From assembly GCA_018399915.1 (NCBI GenBank), contig JAGYNW010000028.1, positions 1 through 14,728 on the forward strand: a DNA stretch of 14,728 nucleotides. The letters are read 5' to 3'. The notes under the pieces are model-generated. The model did no database searches. It saw nothing but the letters and a program-made list of their open reading frames with translations, and was not told where the DNA came from. Both the position numbers and the translations under genes were made by a program. Of this stretch, positions 8,201-13,928 are shown in pieces; within the stretch, counting starts at the first letter, position 1, and each line of letters starts with the position of its first letter. This DNA is from Candidatus Omnitrophota bacterium (lineage in GTDB: Bacteria > Omnitrophota > Gorgyraeia > Zapsychrales > Zapsychraceae).

Positions 8201-11200
8201 ACCAGCGCGTCTTCGGATAATTCTAACTCGCCTCTATGGATCAGGGTATCAATAAAAATAAACGGGTTGGTATCCTCAAGATCCACATCCTCAAGGGGCC
8301 GGTCCAAGGCGGGATTATATCTTTCATAAACGTCATAGGCGGTGCGGGCAAAAGCCAAAAGCAGGGCCCGTTCAACAACTTGTTGGTCGATCCCCAAAAG
8401 CCGGGCTGTCCGTTGCGCCTGCGCGCTTACACGCATGGCCTCGTCAGTTGTCAAATCGCCGGAAAAAGGCAAAGAAATCTGGTCAGTCGGAAAACCCCAG
8501 GAGTCGGTATCCCCTTCTTCGATTTGCTTGAGTATTTCTTTTCTGTTGGCGCGCCAGTTATCGGCTATCGTGACCCAGAGCCCGGCTTTTTCCAGTGCAT
8601 CAACGATGGCCTCATCCTGTAAATGAAAGAAGCTTTCTCCGGCAATGGTGTTGATAAAGATATCCGCATCAATATCATTTAAAGTGATCGTGTTCAGAAG
8701 ACCGTCTTCAAGCACAACATTATAATATTGATAAAAAGTATAGGGCAGATTTTGGGCCGCAAGCTTTAAGGCGAGTTTGATCAATCCGGTCTCTACGCCC
8801 AGGATTTCGGCGATTTCCGGGATATCGGCGGTCATGGCATAATCCTCAGGCCGGATGCCGGAGCGGTCCGGTAACGTCAGGTCATTATCCCGGGCGAATT
8901 GTTCAATCTTCTGGATCCTGCGGGTTAAGTACTGGTAAGGTCTGCCGCGGGAATTGGCCGCGCCTACAGCCTTGCGTAAGGCAATAAAGGTTTTGTAAAG
9001 CTCAATAAGATCCGTGCCTTGTTGGGCGGCCAGCGCCTTTTCCTTCAGGGTCAGGACAAGGGCTTTTTCCTTACCGATGACCCTTGGATAATTAAAGGTG
9101 AACAGGCCCTGGGTCAGGGCTTTTTGTTGCAGCTCATAAGAAAGCATGGCCTCATCATCCGGGGCCTGATCCTGTGCCGGCTGTGTCAGAGCAATGGCGT
9201 GCTCTTCGGCAAAATCCTGGATGTGACGGATTTTGACCGTGAGTCCACCCAGCTGGAATGATTGGTTAGGGGTCATGCGGTTCAGGTAATCTCTAAAACC
9301 GATCAGTTCCCGGTAGAAGCCGGGGATGTCGCCATTGGCCTGTGTGGCCTGGATGCGGCGTTTGATGGTGCCCAGTTCCGGATTATCTTCGCTTAAAAAA
9401 TCGATTACCGGGAATTCAAAGATGCCTTGTTTAACAGCTTTCTGTATGGTTTGCGTTGATACCATGGCAAAATCTTGCGGGCTTTGGGTGTCAGATCCCA
9501 GGTGCCGGCTCAGGTCCAGAATGCCCATGTCTTCAATGGCTTCCGGCAGATATGAGATGTTCAAAAGCTTGTGAAACCGGCTGCTTTTACGGATCAGTTG
9601 ATGATTGAATTTTTTAAACGCCTCTTCTTTGGCCGGCCGGGGTGTCTTTACCGGAAGATTTTGCGGGTCGATCAAAGAGGTATCCAGGGAATTGCCGAAA
9701 TAATAAGGAATGGAATTCCGGTAAAAGGCCAGGATCTTGCCTGCTTTTTCCTGGAGAGAGCCGGGCGCGGGCATGTCCGCAAAAGGAATGGACAAGGCGG
9801 CGATCTTGTTTTCCATGCTTGCGGTAAATTCCGTGAGTTTTTTAAACGCTGCCTGGTATGGTTTTTCGGATTTGGCCTTGAGCATAATGTTCATTTCGCG
9901 GATGATATTGTAGAAATCCCCCATGACCTCAGACAGGCTTTGGCGGCCGATCATCTCAAAGTGGCGCGGTATCATGAACCCGGCCTGGGCATAAACCCCG
10001 GTTTCAACCGTGCCGGTGATCCAGACCGGAAGGGTCAGGTCAGCATTGATCTTCTGGATAATATCATCGGTCAGTCCGAGCATGCGGACTGTCTCGGCCG
10101 AAAGAGGCATGTGTTTATCCATAATACCGGGCAGGTCCTGGATAGCCTCGGCGATATTTCTGTGCGCGCTCATGGCATGGTCTTGCCGGGCGCGCCGGGT
10201 GATCTGTTCGGTAATATCAAAAACCCGGTCGGTTCCTTGTTCCTCAGGGATGCCTTTTAATTCTAAAAGGATATCGATGGTCGCATTGACTTCTCTGAGG
10301 GCCCTCTCGGCTGTTTCAAAAGCGGTTTGTTTTTGTTCTTCCGGATCTTCAAATCCGGTGAGGAAAGGATCGAGCACCATCACCGGCGCGATCTTGTTGC
10401 TGATGAAATGTTTCAGGGTGTTGCGGGCCATTTGGGTGGCGGCTGTGATTTTTGTTTCAGCCGAATCTATGGCCACCGCTTTATTTTCCGGTAGATGCGG
10501 ATCCAGGGTTGTTAAGAGTTGCGAAATTTCATGTATGTTTGTCTCGATCTGGTCAAAGGCGTCTTCATAGGTTTGCGGGTCGTCGGCTGTTTTCATCTCC
10601 TGTATCCGGGCTTTGATCTGGGCCAAAGGGGACATGAATGGCGCGGTTATCTCTTGGGTCGTCGCTTTGATCGCCGGTAGCATATTGGCAAGATATAATG
10701 CGTTGATCATATTGTTATGGGTTTGCGACAGCCACAGGGGTTTGGAAATATCCTGATTGATCCTCTTGATCCGCCCGCCATTGTTTAATCCCAGGAGGGT
10801 CGCTTGTTCGTTATTGATAAGAAGCAAATTCGGCAAGACTTTTGAGTTATGCAAAAGGATGTCTTCAATGATTGCGTTGGCCATTTTATCGGTGTGGCTG
10901 TCTTTGATCGTGTCAATGAGTTCTGATAGATCAAAAATTGTTTGGTCAGCCGACAATTCCGGGAGGGCACGGATATCCGTAAAATGATCCGCAAGCTGTT
11001 CAATGGTAAGGGCCGCTTTAAAGATCGTGTCTGTTTTAAAATAGCGCAAGGTCCGTGCGGACTTTGTGAACTCCGCCGCAGGAATATTGTTTTCAGAAAG
11101 GATGATTTCCTTTGTGATGTAATGCTTAAGGGTCTGGTCAAGGGTGTTTTTAATACGGGCGAGCTTGTCTTCTTTGGCAGTCGGTGCTGGCGGAATGTCC

Positions 11201-13560
11201 TCGGAGGCCGACAGCGCGTCAAGGACCTCCTTCAGTTGTTCATAAAGATCATCCATTTCACGATAAAGCGATGGCTCGGTCTCTCCTGACTTTTTTTGGC
11301 GCAGGTTGCTGATCAGGGTTATCAAGCGGGTCATTAAGGGTTGTATTTGGGCTTGCCGCCGTTGGGCATGGTCCTGTACCCCGGCGATAACTTCGTCTTC
11401 AGGGATCTTTTGCACGGCAAGGGATCCGTCCGGGTTTCGCCAAAGAACCAGGGGAACCGTGATATCCTGATTAAGGGCGCTTATCATCTCCGGGTTTAAT
11501 CCGGACAATAAGGTTTGTTCTTCCTCTTGTGTAAAGGTGCGTATGGTCTCGCCCTGCGGGATCAAGCGGGAGACTGTTAAGGCCGCGCTTTGCCGCGCAT
11601 CAGTGGCCATGGCATGATCGTCACCCCGGGTCGCCTCCATAAGGTCTTCAAGCTTCAGCAAGGAGCCTTGGGGATTTTTTTCCGGTACGCGGTTAAGGCG
11701 GCTCAGTCTGTCGGCAAAGGCATAGATCTGTGATATGTTTTGTTCAACCTGCAAAAAATCTTTTTGCTTTTCTGCCCAGGGTTTCGCAAAAGGCTGGATG
11801 TCCGGAGACAAGAAATAAGCCAGCATGTGTTCGGCTACATAAAAACGGATGGTTTCTTTCAGGGCTTGTTCGGCTTGCCGCATCTTTTCTTCCGCAAGGG
11901 AACCCGCAACAAGTTCGGGATAATGATAGGTCATCATATCCATTAAATGGGAAAGGCGCATGATCTGAGGCGGAATCCGGCTGAAGGCCAGGTTATATTC
12001 TTGCGCGTCTGTCGCGGTTTTCATGGCTTGGATCTGTTTTTGGATCGTTTGCAGTGGCGTCATGAGCGGTTGCATCTCGCGGACAGCCATGGCCGAGAGT
12101 TTTTGGGCCATGTCCGGGATGCGGTAGGCCAGAATGAACTCGTCATCTAAGGGCTCCACGACCAGCGGCTGGGTGATATCCCGGTTGATCATTGAGACGG
12201 TTGGCCCGGTAATGACAGTCTGCCCCGGCATTATCCGTCGCAGTTTGAGGGTATTTTGGCCCGCGGCCGCCATCTTTTGCTGAATAGCGTCGGCTATGCT
12301 CAGGGGCTCTCCCGAAGAAATACCGGCCAAAGCGGGTTGGGGGATATTTTCCACAACCGTGACCTCAAGGTTGATGAGCCGGGACTTTTCGCTGCTGGGC
12401 GCAAGCCCCTGGGCGACCATGGCAAAATCTGTGTCATTCAGTCGATCCGGTGAGCCGGTGATCACTTGTTTGACCGGGGTGATTTTCATGGCGGCCCCGC
12501 CCGAGGCGTAGCGCCTGAGGATGACCTCGCCGGTAGACGCGTCAAAATCCTCACGGATGTAGTTGTAGACGCCTTCTTTGAAGGCCTCCATATATTGTTG
12601 GTAGATCTTTTGTTTGACGTTTCTATCCTGCACGTCCACGCCCTTAATGAGATTTTTATCCGCATACAGTTTGGACAGGAGGCTTTCTTTAAGGGCCTCT
12701 TTGTACCAGGAGGCCAGGATCATGGAATGGTAGACCTGGCGCAGGCGGGCAAAGGTCTGGCCTTGATTGACCTCTTTTTCGATCTCAGGCACAATGATAT
12801 TTTTGATCATGGCCGATGTCAGGTGCGTGCGGTCAGCGGCTGCCTCTTCGCCTTTCTGTGTTGCGCGGTCGGGATGGGAGGCCAGATACTCCTCTTCCAT
12901 CATGACTTTCAGTCGGCTGTCAATGACATAGGCTGAGCCCTGGTGTTCGTAAATGACGGCTTTTTCCGGAACCACCCAGACCTTGTTAATGGAATCCATG
13001 GGAATATCCTCAGTACCGTATTTTTGCTTGGCGGTTTGGCGCACGCGTGCCCAAAAGGTCTTGCCCAGTTCTTTTTCCGGATACATTAATGAGGCGGTCA
13101 GCTGTTTGAGAATATAATCCTGGGCCAGCAGATCACGTCCCATTTCTGTTTCCCCGAAGCTTTCAGGAATGATATTGTCTTTTTCTTCGGGTGAGAGATT
13201 GACCCAAAGATCATTTTCCGGGATGGTGATGGTGGATAAGAAATATTTGATCAGGCGCGTGGATTCAGACTTAAGGGCCTCGCCGGCAAGCTCTGAGTCG
13301 CCGGTGTCCACGATAAAATTAAATTGTAAAGGATTATCCGGATGCACGGTAATGCCTTTGATGATGGCCGGCGTGTAAGCCGGGCTCATCGCAACCATCG
13401 TGCCGACCGGCGGCAGGTTCAAGGGATTGGCAGGCAATGTCTGGGCCCAGGCGCTTAAGGGCGAGGCGATAACGCTAAAGATTAAACAAACGGACATAAG
13501 CCCGCAGACGGTTTTTCGGTATTGACGGTGTTGGTTTTTTCGCGGATAGAAGATGGACAT
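5212..13560 (-). CDS. Giant exported multi-module repeat protein (2782 aa)
   Basis: No known gene name fits. The start is firm: AAGGAG (13569-13574) lies 8 bases before the ATG, and the signal peptide follows (residues 1-39, hydrophobic VCGLMSVCLIFSVIAS, cleavage after AWA). Order of parts: shared N-terminal domain (~40-357); four ~238-residue repeats (~381-1365); two ~105-residue repeats (1366-1575); two ~130-residue repeats (1576-1833); a ~193-residue module (1834-2026); an unrelated module (2027-2220); a second copy of the ~200-residue module (2221-2422); a helical module (2423-2589); a receiver-like domain (2590-2712); and the GGID tail (2713-2782). Twelve D-x-(A/S)-M motifs and one variant mark the borders. 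I see no cysteine after the signal peptide and no transmembrane segment. It probably forms an operon with the gene downstream. Its function is unknown; a structural or delivery role outside the cytoplasm is inferred from architecture. Confidence 0.92.
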   Translation of the reverse strand: MSIFYPRKNQHRQYRKTVCGLMSVCLIFSVIASPLSAWAQTLPANPLNLPPVGTMVAMSPAYTPAIIKGITVHPDNPLQFNFIVDTGDSELAGEALKSESTRLIKYFLSTITIPENDLWVNLSPEEKDNIIPESFGETEMGRDLLAQDYILKQLTASLMYPEKELGKTFWARVRQTAKQKYGTEDIPMDSINKVWVVPEKAVIYEHQGSAYVIDSRLKVMMEEEYLASHPDRATQKGEEAAADRTHLTSAMIKNIIVPEIEKEVNQGQTFARLRQVYHSMILASWYKEALKESLLSKLYADKNLIKGVDVQDRNVKQKIYQQYMEAFKEGVYNYIREDFDASTGEVILRRYASGGAAMKITPVKQVITGSPDRLNDTDFAMVAQGLAPSSEKSRLINLEVTVVENIPQPALAGISSGEPLSIADAIQQKMAAAGQNTLKLRRIMPGQTVITGPTVSMINRDITQPLVVEPLDDEFILAYRIPDMAQKLSAMAVREMQPLMTPLQTIQKQIQAMKTATDAQEYNLAFSRIPPQIMRLSHLMDMMTYHYPELVAGSLAEEKMRQAEQALKETIRFYVAEHMLAYFLSPDIQPFAKPWAEKQKDFLQVEQNISQIYAFADRLSRLNRVPEKNPQGSLLKLEDLMEATRGDDHAMATDARQSAALTVSRLIPQGETIRTFTQEEEQTLLSGLNPEMISALNQDITVPLVLWRNPDGSLAVQKIPEDEVIAGVQDHAQRRQAQIQPLMTRLITLISNLRQKKSGETEPSLYREMDDLYEQLKEVLDALSASEDIPPAPTAKEDKLARIKNTLDQTLKHYITKEIILSENNIPAAEFTKSARTLRYFKTDTIFKAALTIEQLADHFTDIRALPELSADQTIFDLSELIDTIKDSHTDKMANAIIEDILLHNSKVLPNLLLINNEQATLLGLNNGGRIKRINQDISKPLWLSQTHNNMINALYLANMLPAIKATTQEITAPFMSPLAQIKARIQEMKTADDPQTYEDAFDQIETNIHEISQLLTTLDPHLPENKAVAIDSAETKITAATQMARNTLKHFISNKIAPVMVLDPFLTGFEDPEEQKQTAFETAERALREVNATIDILLELKGIPEEQGTDRVFDITEQITRRARQDHAMSAHRNIAEAIQDLPGIMDKHMPLSAETVRMLGLTDDIIQKINADLTLPVWITGTVETGVYAQAGFMIPRHFEMIGRQSLSEVMGDFYNIIREMNIMLKAKSEKPYQAAFKKLTEFTASMENKIAALSIPFADMPAPGSLQEKAGKILAFYRNSIPYYFGNSLDTSLIDPQNLPVKTPRPAKEEAFKKFNHQLIRKSSRFHKLLNISYLPEAIEDMGILDLSRHLGSDTQSPQDFAMVSTQTIQKAVKQGIFEFPVIDFLSEDNPELGTIKRRIQATQANGDIPGFYRELIGFRDYLNRMTPNQSFQLGGLTVKIRHIQDFAEEHAIALTQPAQDQAPDDEAMLSYELQQKALTQGLFTFNYPRVIGKEKALVLTLKEKALAAQQGTDLIELYKTFIALRKAVGAANSRGRPYQYLTRRIQKIEQFARDNDLTLPDRSGIRPEDYAMTADIPEIAEILGVETGLIKLALKLAAQNLPYTFYQYYNVVLEDGLLNTITLNDIDADIFINTIAGESFFHLQDEAIVDALEKAGLWVTIADNWRANRKEILKQIEEGDTDSWGFPTDQISLPFSGDLTTDEAMRVSAQAQRTARLLGIDQQVVERALLLAFARTAYDVYERYNPALDRPLEDVDLEDTNPFIFIDTLIHRGELELSEDALVNFLEEKGLFLELTGQFREYQKVLQENIEEGVSALFNPRGPLLEDNAMSTAAMTSFYVEQTITELIQITAIKERVLKTRPENGLITADLGKRLQKTPGEWERFFNARLKIKQQELSRLLIKERLLTKMAPTQADSDTSALMEAFAQGYFLTPMQEAFSQNQKIYQMYRGEPDIAAQLYRMHEKMPNIKTNLWVHSAHQKILFAEALNFAALFESLHIITYSDGSINAVLVPRANTNKDFSMGTRDNVNAYVTVNNLQDYLDGAKITANNHKQYTLISRVDFQREQNTYFVDIDILGDITTKPVRAARFKIKGSHVFDFNMNLSRLRLDDTGETTDLSRTDLSAKILEKIAKILSPADMGLLLATMEQSVEQLPQQGWFISHYDPSALSTTHFYEGTRQRKGQLTVPGDERHLTHAQILERHGEEQFYSNRDDSAMTVYPSILNMRVEQSFERLTELNLERYRMLLSARKNGNQEVVMRHLGQILFNTPEGWAKHYEEQLRNERAFYNRLQSQREAQEENQPTDADQDLEALSSTLLEARFKTLKETEILHQAKQHEIIDTHTDGFDFLRTLRRNLVRQKVNLFTPGLGRTNFTDIFDRLRYPNEKILNVHILYYADGSQNVVIFFKPVPSALDDTAMTAQQRINQKVLASHEPGEDLIRALGQEGITVPRLKALLEAPITIDLAESRTFLPRDWKQILGRFAVNTSESLAFDFRYDALELILKWSNPATNSEALFNKAVFLIFDSGIPVAQKAAEVVLTADNFYKMMAALLENGRAAEALRMVRFLESKVNGTWDNSAPGDEAMASNTKPGVMAVYSDSALRQQIYSQLNRSGGVNVYEAATRAEALRMIARDVVPTVVLTDDAGFAQELQTAAPSVSVFAYSSQDPLTMEGPNVIGRAHSARVPVTELSSLIRQTLFRINSEAEYGGIDFTRGRLNLEIRRDGKGVPLPLSNQPLENMRIEGFFPVIINVTPVSNLPLLLGIKSNDRLYFSKKIE
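5215..5424 (-). other. C-terminal GGI(D/N) tail module of the 2782-aa protein
   Basis: Residues 2713-2782: GGIDF, LNLEI, DGKGVPLPLS, MRIEGFFPVIINVTP, then NLPLLLG and a basic end (YFSKKIE). It matches the tail of the 1606-aa neighbour in order and spacing but is longer by the NLPLLLG segment. Tail conservation between proteins with unrelated middles argues for a common job such as sorting or attachment. That job is inferred. Confidence 0.7.
5425..5793 (-). other. Degenerate receiver-like (CheY-fold) domain
   Basis: Residues ~2597-2708 show the alternating pattern of a response-regulator receiver: strand GVMAVYSD, helix ALRQQIYSQLN, strand VNVYEAA followed by TRAEALRMI, strand VPTVVLTDD, helix AGFAQELQ, strand VSVFAYSSQD, strand NVIGRA, then ARVPVTELSSLIRQTL. 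The acidic pair at the end of strand 1 is reduced to SD. A candidate phosphoacceptor sits in LTDD. The conserved Lys-Pro appears as R-V-P. A receiver on a protein with a signal peptide is unexpected, so it is more likely a binding or structural fold than a phosphorylated switch. Confidence 0.5.
5794..6294 (-). other. Helical module (residues 2423-2589)
   Basis: The module starts at DTAM and ends at DEAM. It is mainly helix-forming (NQKVLASHEPGEDLIRALG, ALELILKWSN, NKAVFLIFDSG, FYKMMAALLENGRAAEALRMV). The last stretch resembles a helical-repeat (TPR/HEAT-like) hairpin. I could not match it to another module in the window. Confidence 0.45.
6295..8061 (-). repeat. Two related ~200-residue modules separated by an unrelated ~194-residue module
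   Basis: Copy 1 is residues 1834-2026 (7483-8061) and copy 2 is residues 2221-2422 (6295-6900). Matching landmarks in order: VEQ(T/S), L-x-x-L, a spaced arginine-rich helix, KTPGEWERFF against NTPEGWAKHY, PTQADSDTSAL against PTDADQDLEAL, HIITYSDGSINAVLVPR against HILYYADGSQNVVIFFKP. The insert (residues 2027-2220, 6901-7482) begins at DFSM. It contains beta-rich sequence (YTLISRVDF, YFVDIDILGD) and then ILSPADMGLLLATMEQS, and has no partner here. Confidence 0.65.
8062..8835 (-). repeat. Tandem pair of ~130-residue modules
   Basis: Copy 1 is residues 1576-1708 and copy 2 is 1709-1833, each starting at its own motif (DYAM, DEAM). Shared landmarks: LG near the start, AL-x-LA, Y-x-x-Y-x-x-YN, IFI(N/D)T, DA-x-V-x-x-LE-x-x-GL, R-x-x-x-K-x-(I/V)L and IEEG. 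The order and spacing match closely, although only about a quarter to a third of residues agree by eye. The sequence is mostly helical. It is an old duplication, since DNA similarity is not obvious. Confidence 0.7.
8836..9465 (-). repeat. Tandem pair of ~105-residue modules
   Basis: Copy 1 is residues 1366-1471 (starts DFAM) and copy 2 is 1472-1575 (starts DEAM). Both have a QKA(V/L)-x-QG(I/L)F-x-F opening, a central helix with L-x-x-(F/L)R, then RHIQDFAEEHAIAL against QKIEQFARDNDLTL near the end. The strongly conserved end block supports true duplication. Confidence 0.65.
9466..12420 (-). repeat. Four-fold array of ~238-residue modules
   Basis: The clearest landmark is MINRDITQPL (I458), ALNQDITVPL (N697), RINQDISKPL (N935) and KINADLTLPV (N1172). 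The spacing between equivalent asparagines (N459, 697, 935, 1172) is 238, 238 and 237 residues. Each copy also has MTPLQTIQKQIQAMKTA or a relative ~40 residues later, a TLKHxI-type helix, an ALREVNATIDIL-type helix, and a close at DHAM, TDKM, DHAM or DFAM. Borders by these motifs are M381, M651, M893, M1130 and M1366. Copies 1 and 3 are the most alike (MKTATDAQEYNLAF against MKTADDPQTYEDAF); copy 4 is the most diverged. Confidence 0.75.
12490..13443 (-). other. Shared N-terminal domain, copy in the 2782-aa protein
   Basis: Residues ~40-357. Landmarks: TPAIIKGI, PDNPLQFNFIVDTG, LIKYFL, DLWVNLSP, MGRDLLAQDY, INKVWVVPEKAVI, LKVMMEEEY, IEKEVN, LRQVYHSM, GVYNYIREDFD and RRYASGG. Collinear with the N-terminus of the 1606-aa protein and roughly two thirds identical over the best stretch. 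Because it comes first after the signal peptide in both, a targeting, docking or assembly role is plausible. No enzyme motif is visible. Confidence 0.8.
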
Positions 13561-13657
13561 GGTCGGGGCTCCTTGTTTGTCTATTATCTTTGTCGGGTTC
13601 CTGTTGCCTACAGTGTGAGTAAAGACAAGTATCCTGCCTTTGAAATTATTTTTTTGT

Positions 13658-13685
13658 GTTTCTCGCTCCGTGACGGGATTGAGAC
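13658..13685. other. Solitary CRISPR-repeat-like 28-mer
   Basis: The plus strand has GTTTC at 13658, CCGTGACGG in the centre and GGATTGAGAC at the end. The size, the GTTTC...GA(A/G)AC ends, the central palindrome and the ATTGAGAC end all resemble a CRISPR repeat, whose common 3' end is ATTGAAAC. No second copy occurs at spacer distance and no cas gene is present, so this is not an array. It may be a chance hairpin in the leader of the 2782-aa gene. Confidence 0.2.
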
Positions 13686-13756
13686 TATTACAGGTTAGGA
13701 ATTGCTGTGTTTTTAGAAATAACGCAAGATAACTCTAAATAATATAATTATATATA

Positions 13757-13785
13757 AGGATGCCCTATAAAATGGCGAATGTCAA
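13757..13785 (-). promoter_or_regulatory. Candidate promoter for the 2782-aa gene
   Basis: The minus strand has a perfect -35 hexamer, TTGACA (13780-13785). The hexamer 17 bases downstream, CATCCT (13757-13762), is a poor -10 match. Better TATAAT-like sequence lies nearby in the AT-rich tract 13740-13757 but is too far away. If used, the transcript has a leader of roughly 190 bases before the AAGGAG ribosome site. Confidence 0.35.
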
Positions 13786-13870
13786 GGGCACGGGACAAAT
13801 TAATGGGTATCATTATTCATCTCTGATTTATTACAATAAACGATTGATGCGCCTGAGAGCGGTGTGTTAA
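13772..13870 (+). CDS. Possible 32-residue leader peptide
   Basis: ATG at 13772 opens a short frame ending TAA at 13868-13870 (begins MANVKGTGQING, then YHYSSLIYYNKR). AAGGA (13756-13760) lies 11 bases upstream, a little far. The frame runs through the left arm of the stem at 13849-13855, so a translating ribosome could block that structure. Four tyrosines in 32 residues is notable but not proof of amino-acid sensing. It could well be a chance frame. Confidence 0.2.
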   Translation: MANVKGTGQINGYHYSSLIYYNKRLMRLRAVC

Positions 13871-13909
13871 TCTTAAGTAACACCTATTTTCGTGCAGGCG
13901 CTTCTTTTT
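13849..13909 (+). terminator. Terminator-like structured leader before the gene at 13929
   Basis: GCGCCTG (13849-13855) pairs perfectly with CAGGCGC (13895-13901), followed at once by TTCTTTTT (13902-13909). Inside is a second hairpin, GGTGT (13861-13865) with ACACC (13880-13884). The U-rich tract ends just before the ribosome site AGGAAAGG (13911-13918). This is the layout of an attenuator or riboswitch expression platform. It could also be a plain terminator of an upstream transcript. I could not match it to a known riboswitch class. Confidence 0.45.
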
Positions 13910-13928
13910 AAGGAAAGGTTGGTGTGGC

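Noticed and set aside
9571..10260. 229-codon plus-strand open frame
   Set aside because: It lies wholly inside the 2782-aa gene on the opposite strand, has no recognisable domain, and the minus frame there contains aligned repeat copies. The same applies to the plus-strand frames at 1555-2076, 12466-12936 and others inside the giant genes.
13742..13753. ATATAATTATAT perfect palindrome as an operator
   Set aside because: It is in a very AT-rich tract where such palindromes arise easily. It may only be promoter-core DNA, and no properly spaced -35 was found for either strand.
13849..13884. CTGAGAG in the leader as a TPP riboswitch
   Set aside because: Other conserved TPP elements (ACCTGATC, TAATGCC blocks) are absent.
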